From: Hyphomonas neptunium ATCC 15444
GTDB taxonomy: Bacteria > Pseudomonadota > Alphaproteobacteria > Caulobacterales > Hyphomonadaceae
Length of the DNA: 64,000 nucleotides
Direction: 5' to 3'
Assembly (NCBI RefSeq): GCF_000013025.1
Contig: NC_008358.1
Span: 2,232,001-2,296,000, forward strand
In this document: positions 62,035-64,000 of the stretch, piece after piece
How positions within the stretch are numbered: the first letter of the stretch is position 1
Layout of the letters: each line of letters starts with the position of its first letter
Translations under genes and position numbers: made by a program
Notes under the pieces: model-generated
Databases searched by the model: none
What the model was told of the DNA's origin: nothing
What the model saw: only the letters and a program-made list of their open reading frames with translations

Positions 62035-62508
62035 TCAGGGCGCGACCCGGTGAAGTGTTATCGTTCGCCCGAGCATGGGCTGCCCCCTATAGGCGCGAAG
62101 GTTCATAGTCTCAGCATCCAGCTCAACCCGCGCCGACGCGGTCCGGCCAGATGCGGCCTGATACAGGCTCCCGTCTTCCCAGCGTAGATCGTCCTCATTC
62201 CATGCAAGACCGGAAATAAAGACAATCCCTTCAAGTGACCGCGATTGCAGCGCAGGGTCGGGGTTGCGTGTGTCTTTCTTATAAGTCCTGCCATCCGCCT
62301 CGAGCAGCCGGGCGCCATACAGGATGCGCGCCGAATAGGTTTCGCCAGCGTCGAACATCTCAAACTTGAGTTGGCCATCCCCTGTTTCCCAGACGCCGAT
62401 AATATCGTCGGCAGCGACATCCTGAGCCAGGGCCGAGCCCGTGATGGGAACGGACAGAGCCGCAAGGGTTGCGATCGCTGCGACGGTGAGGGACTTCAAT
62501 AGGGTCAT
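62035..62508 (-). CDS. DUF2147 exported protein
   Basis: 157 residues with a signal peptide cleaved near ALA. The family signature is clear: IIGVWETGDGQLKFEMFDAGETYSARIL, then ISGLAWNEDDLRWEDGSLYQAASGRTASARVEL and LGRTITLHRV. A small periplasmic beta-barrel family of unknown function. It lies between the AraC gene and the YkgJ gene on the same strand. Confidence 0.88.
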   Translation of the reverse strand: MTLLKSLTVAAIATLAALSVPITGSALAQDVAADDIIGVWETGDGQLKFEMFDAGETYSARILYGARLLEADGRTYKKDTRNPDPALQSRSLEGIVFISGLAWNEDDLRWEDGSLYQAASGRTASARVELDAETMNLRAYRGQPMLGRTITLHRVAP

Positions 62509-62645
62509 GATGCATCTTTCCTGACTTTCAGGCGGACGCTACGCGGCCTCTGCGCCCGGATGAATGCCGGATGCTGGAAGTTTTCTGCCCGATGCTGCGG
62601 ACCGGCAGGACACCTTCACATGAACAGCCGTCCTGCGACCCCAAG

Positions 62646-63692
62646 CTAAGCCGTTTGGACCTTCCGGTCGGCATAGACCTTATACTGACGTTGCAGATTC
62701 AGAACGTCCTGCTTGGGCGCGACACCGAACATTCGGGAATATTCGCGGCTGAACTGAGACGGGCTTTCATAGCCCACCTGATAGGCGGCCTCCGCAACAC
62801 TGGCCGCTTCGGTCACCATCACCCGCCGGGCCTCAAGCAATCTTAACTGCTTCTGATACTGAAGCGGCGTCATCGACGTCAGCGCTTTGAAGTGATGATG
62901 AAAGGAGGACGCACTCATGCGGGCCGTCTCGGCCAACTGCTCTACCCGGAGGGTCTGGGCGAAGTTGGCATGCAGTAAGTGGATCACGCGGGCCACCCGG
63001 TCGCTGTTGGTTTCGGGCAGCGCCAGATTCCGCAACTCGCCGCCATTCGGGCTTGTCAGCAGCCAGTAGCAGATCTCGCGCATGATCGCGGGATAAAGGA
63101 TCGGGATAGCCTCCGGCGTCTGCAACAGCCGGATCAGGCGCTGCAGGCAGTCGGCGAGCGTCTGGTCCGCCGTCGCGACAAACAGGCAGGGGCCGGATCC
63201 GGACGCTGGCACGGGGAGCGTCTCGAGGTATCCCAACACGTCGCGCAGGATCGCCATGTCGAGGTCGAGGGTTATACCAATGTAAGGGACATCCGAACTG
63301 GCCTCGACGACGCGTCCACTCGCAGGCAGATCCAGTCCGACAGCGAGGCATTCCATGGCGCCGTACCTGAAGACATCGTCGCCGAACAGGATTTCCTTCG
63401 CGCCCTGCAGCGCGATGCACAGAGACGGGCGGTACACCTGCCGCATCGGCATACGGGCCTCGAACGAACGCACGATGTGGACGGACTCTATCTGCGTCGG
63501 AAACAGGCCCTCGCCCCCGCCCTGTGTCTCGATCCAGGCATTGACTGCAGCAAGTAGCGACGACGACACACGGGTCTCCGGCGGATTACGCGGCCAGTGC
63601 AAAACACGGCCTCCTATATCCACCTTATCGGCACCTGCAGTATCAGGCAAGTTTTTCGCAGTTTCGGGCATTTTGGTCATTGAGCGCTCCAT
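62646..63692 (-). CDS. AraC family transcriptional regulator
   Basis: 348 residues from the ATG at 63692; one at 63680 is also possible. An N-terminal ligand domain of the AraC_N type (IESVHIVRSFEARMPMRQVYRPSLCIALQGAKEILFGDDVFRYGAMECL) and a C-terminal double helix-turn-helix (LRVEQLAETARMSASSFHHHFKALTSMTPLQYQKQLRLLEARRVM ... VAEAAYQVGYESPSQFSREYSRMFG). It heads the same-strand run of DUF2147, YkgJ, SDR and DoxX genes and may regulate them. Confidence 0.92.
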   Translation of the reverse strand: MERSMTKMPETAKNLPDTAGADKVDIGGRVLHWPRNPPETRVSSSLLAAVNAWIETQGGGEGLFPTQIESVHIVRSFEARMPMRQVYRPSLCIALQGAKEILFGDDVFRYGAMECLAVGLDLPASGRVVEASSDVPYIGITLDLDMAILRDVLGYLETLPVPASGSGPCLFVATADQTLADCLQRLIRLLQTPEAIPILYPAIMREICYWLLTSPNGGELRNLALPETNSDRVARVIHLLHANFAQTLRVEQLAETARMSASSFHHHFKALTSMTPLQYQKQLRLLEARRVMVTEAASVAEAAYQVGYESPSQFSREYSRMFGVAPKQDVLNLQRQYKVYADRKVQTA

Positions 63693-64000
63693 CTAGCTTT
63701 CCTGGTGCCAACCAAGCGAGACGTGCCCTCTCTAAATGCCGGAACCTGCTCCGATATCAAGAGAGAAAAACTGAAAATTAAGCTTCCCGCGTATTCAGCG
63801 GGACGCAACACCGCCCGTGGCGGGTGCCTCGCGGGGCCTGCGGCCACGGGCGGATCCGAGTAATATGTGCACGGAGTTTACGCCGGTACCGACTGGCACC
63901 GGCGCGACGGACAGAGAAGAGCGCCGCACCCGGGGAATTCGTCACTTTTATCCGATAGGCTCCCGGCGCCTGCGTCCCGGCTCACCGGGCCCAGGATACT
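63693..64000. other. Non-coding end of window with nested inverted repeats
   Basis: No gene is called in these 308 bases. CCGCCCGTGG (63811-63820) pairs with CCACGGGCGG (63844-63853), and TCCCGC (63785-63790) with GCGGGA (63798-63803). Other short GC-rich palindromes follow. It may hold the AraC gene promoter or a structured RNA continuing past the window. Confidence 0.4.

Noticed and set aside
1..64000. tRNA, rRNA or CRISPR genes
   Set aside because: No T-arm or CCA-ended tRNA, no rRNA core sequence and no regular spacer-repeat array was seen on either strand.

Overview
The window is chromosomal DNA of an alphaproteobacterium, most likely a Hyphomonas/Hyphomonadaceae-type marine bacterium. 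This rests on the high GC content, the order lptD-surA-pdxA-rsmA facing gmk-yicC-mltG, the fabD/fabG/acpP/fabF and rpsF-rpsR-rplI-dnaB blocks, many Tat and lipoprotein signals, and two TonB receptors. The assignment is an inference from gene content, not a database match. No tRNA, rRNA or CRISPR array was found.

Positions 1-25.4 kb are mostly core genome: an exported oligopeptidase B-like peptidase (cut by the window edge), plsY-dprA, lptD-surA-pdxA-rsmA, the convergent gmk-yicC-mltG operon, a fatty-acid synthesis operon (fabD, an unannotated 52-residue membrane protein, fabG, acpP, fabF), the ribosomal genes rpsF-rpsR-rplI with a clear terminator, dnaB, pncC, an enoyl-CoA hydratase, an exported amidohydrolase, a fatty acid hydroxylase, and cobQ with a DUF1636 gene. 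Two arrays of a 10-bp repeat related to GGGACAAATC sit at 4.34 kb and 23.3 kb.

Positions 25.6-29.2 kb hold an iron-uptake operon (TonB siderophore receptor, PepSY membrane protein, small membrane protein) behind a Fur-like palindrome.

Positions 29.3-48.2 kb look like an accessory island. It is bracketed by clusters of a 12-bp-spaced repeat (GTGCAGCA) and carries an IS6-family transposase pseudogene with two in-frame TAA codons. The cargo is a complete inositol catabolic pathway (an iolG-like dehydrogenase, iolE, iolD, iolB, a fused iolC-aldolase, mmsA) with an RpiR regulator, a sodium/solute symporter, a TonB receptor, a lipoprotein sulfatase and an exported alpha/beta hydrolase. Together these suggest uptake and trimming of a decorated (for example sulfated or esterified) inositol compound before the common iol route. 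The substrate is inferred, not shown.

Positions 48.2-64 kb hold a metal/drug efflux module (NodT-type outer membrane factor, CusR/CusS-type two-component system, RND pump and adaptor) and then a redox/stress-type cluster: a MarR regulator with paired operators, three SDR-type proteins (one Tat-exported), DoxX, a YkgJ-type cysteine cluster protein, DUF2147 and an AraC regulator.
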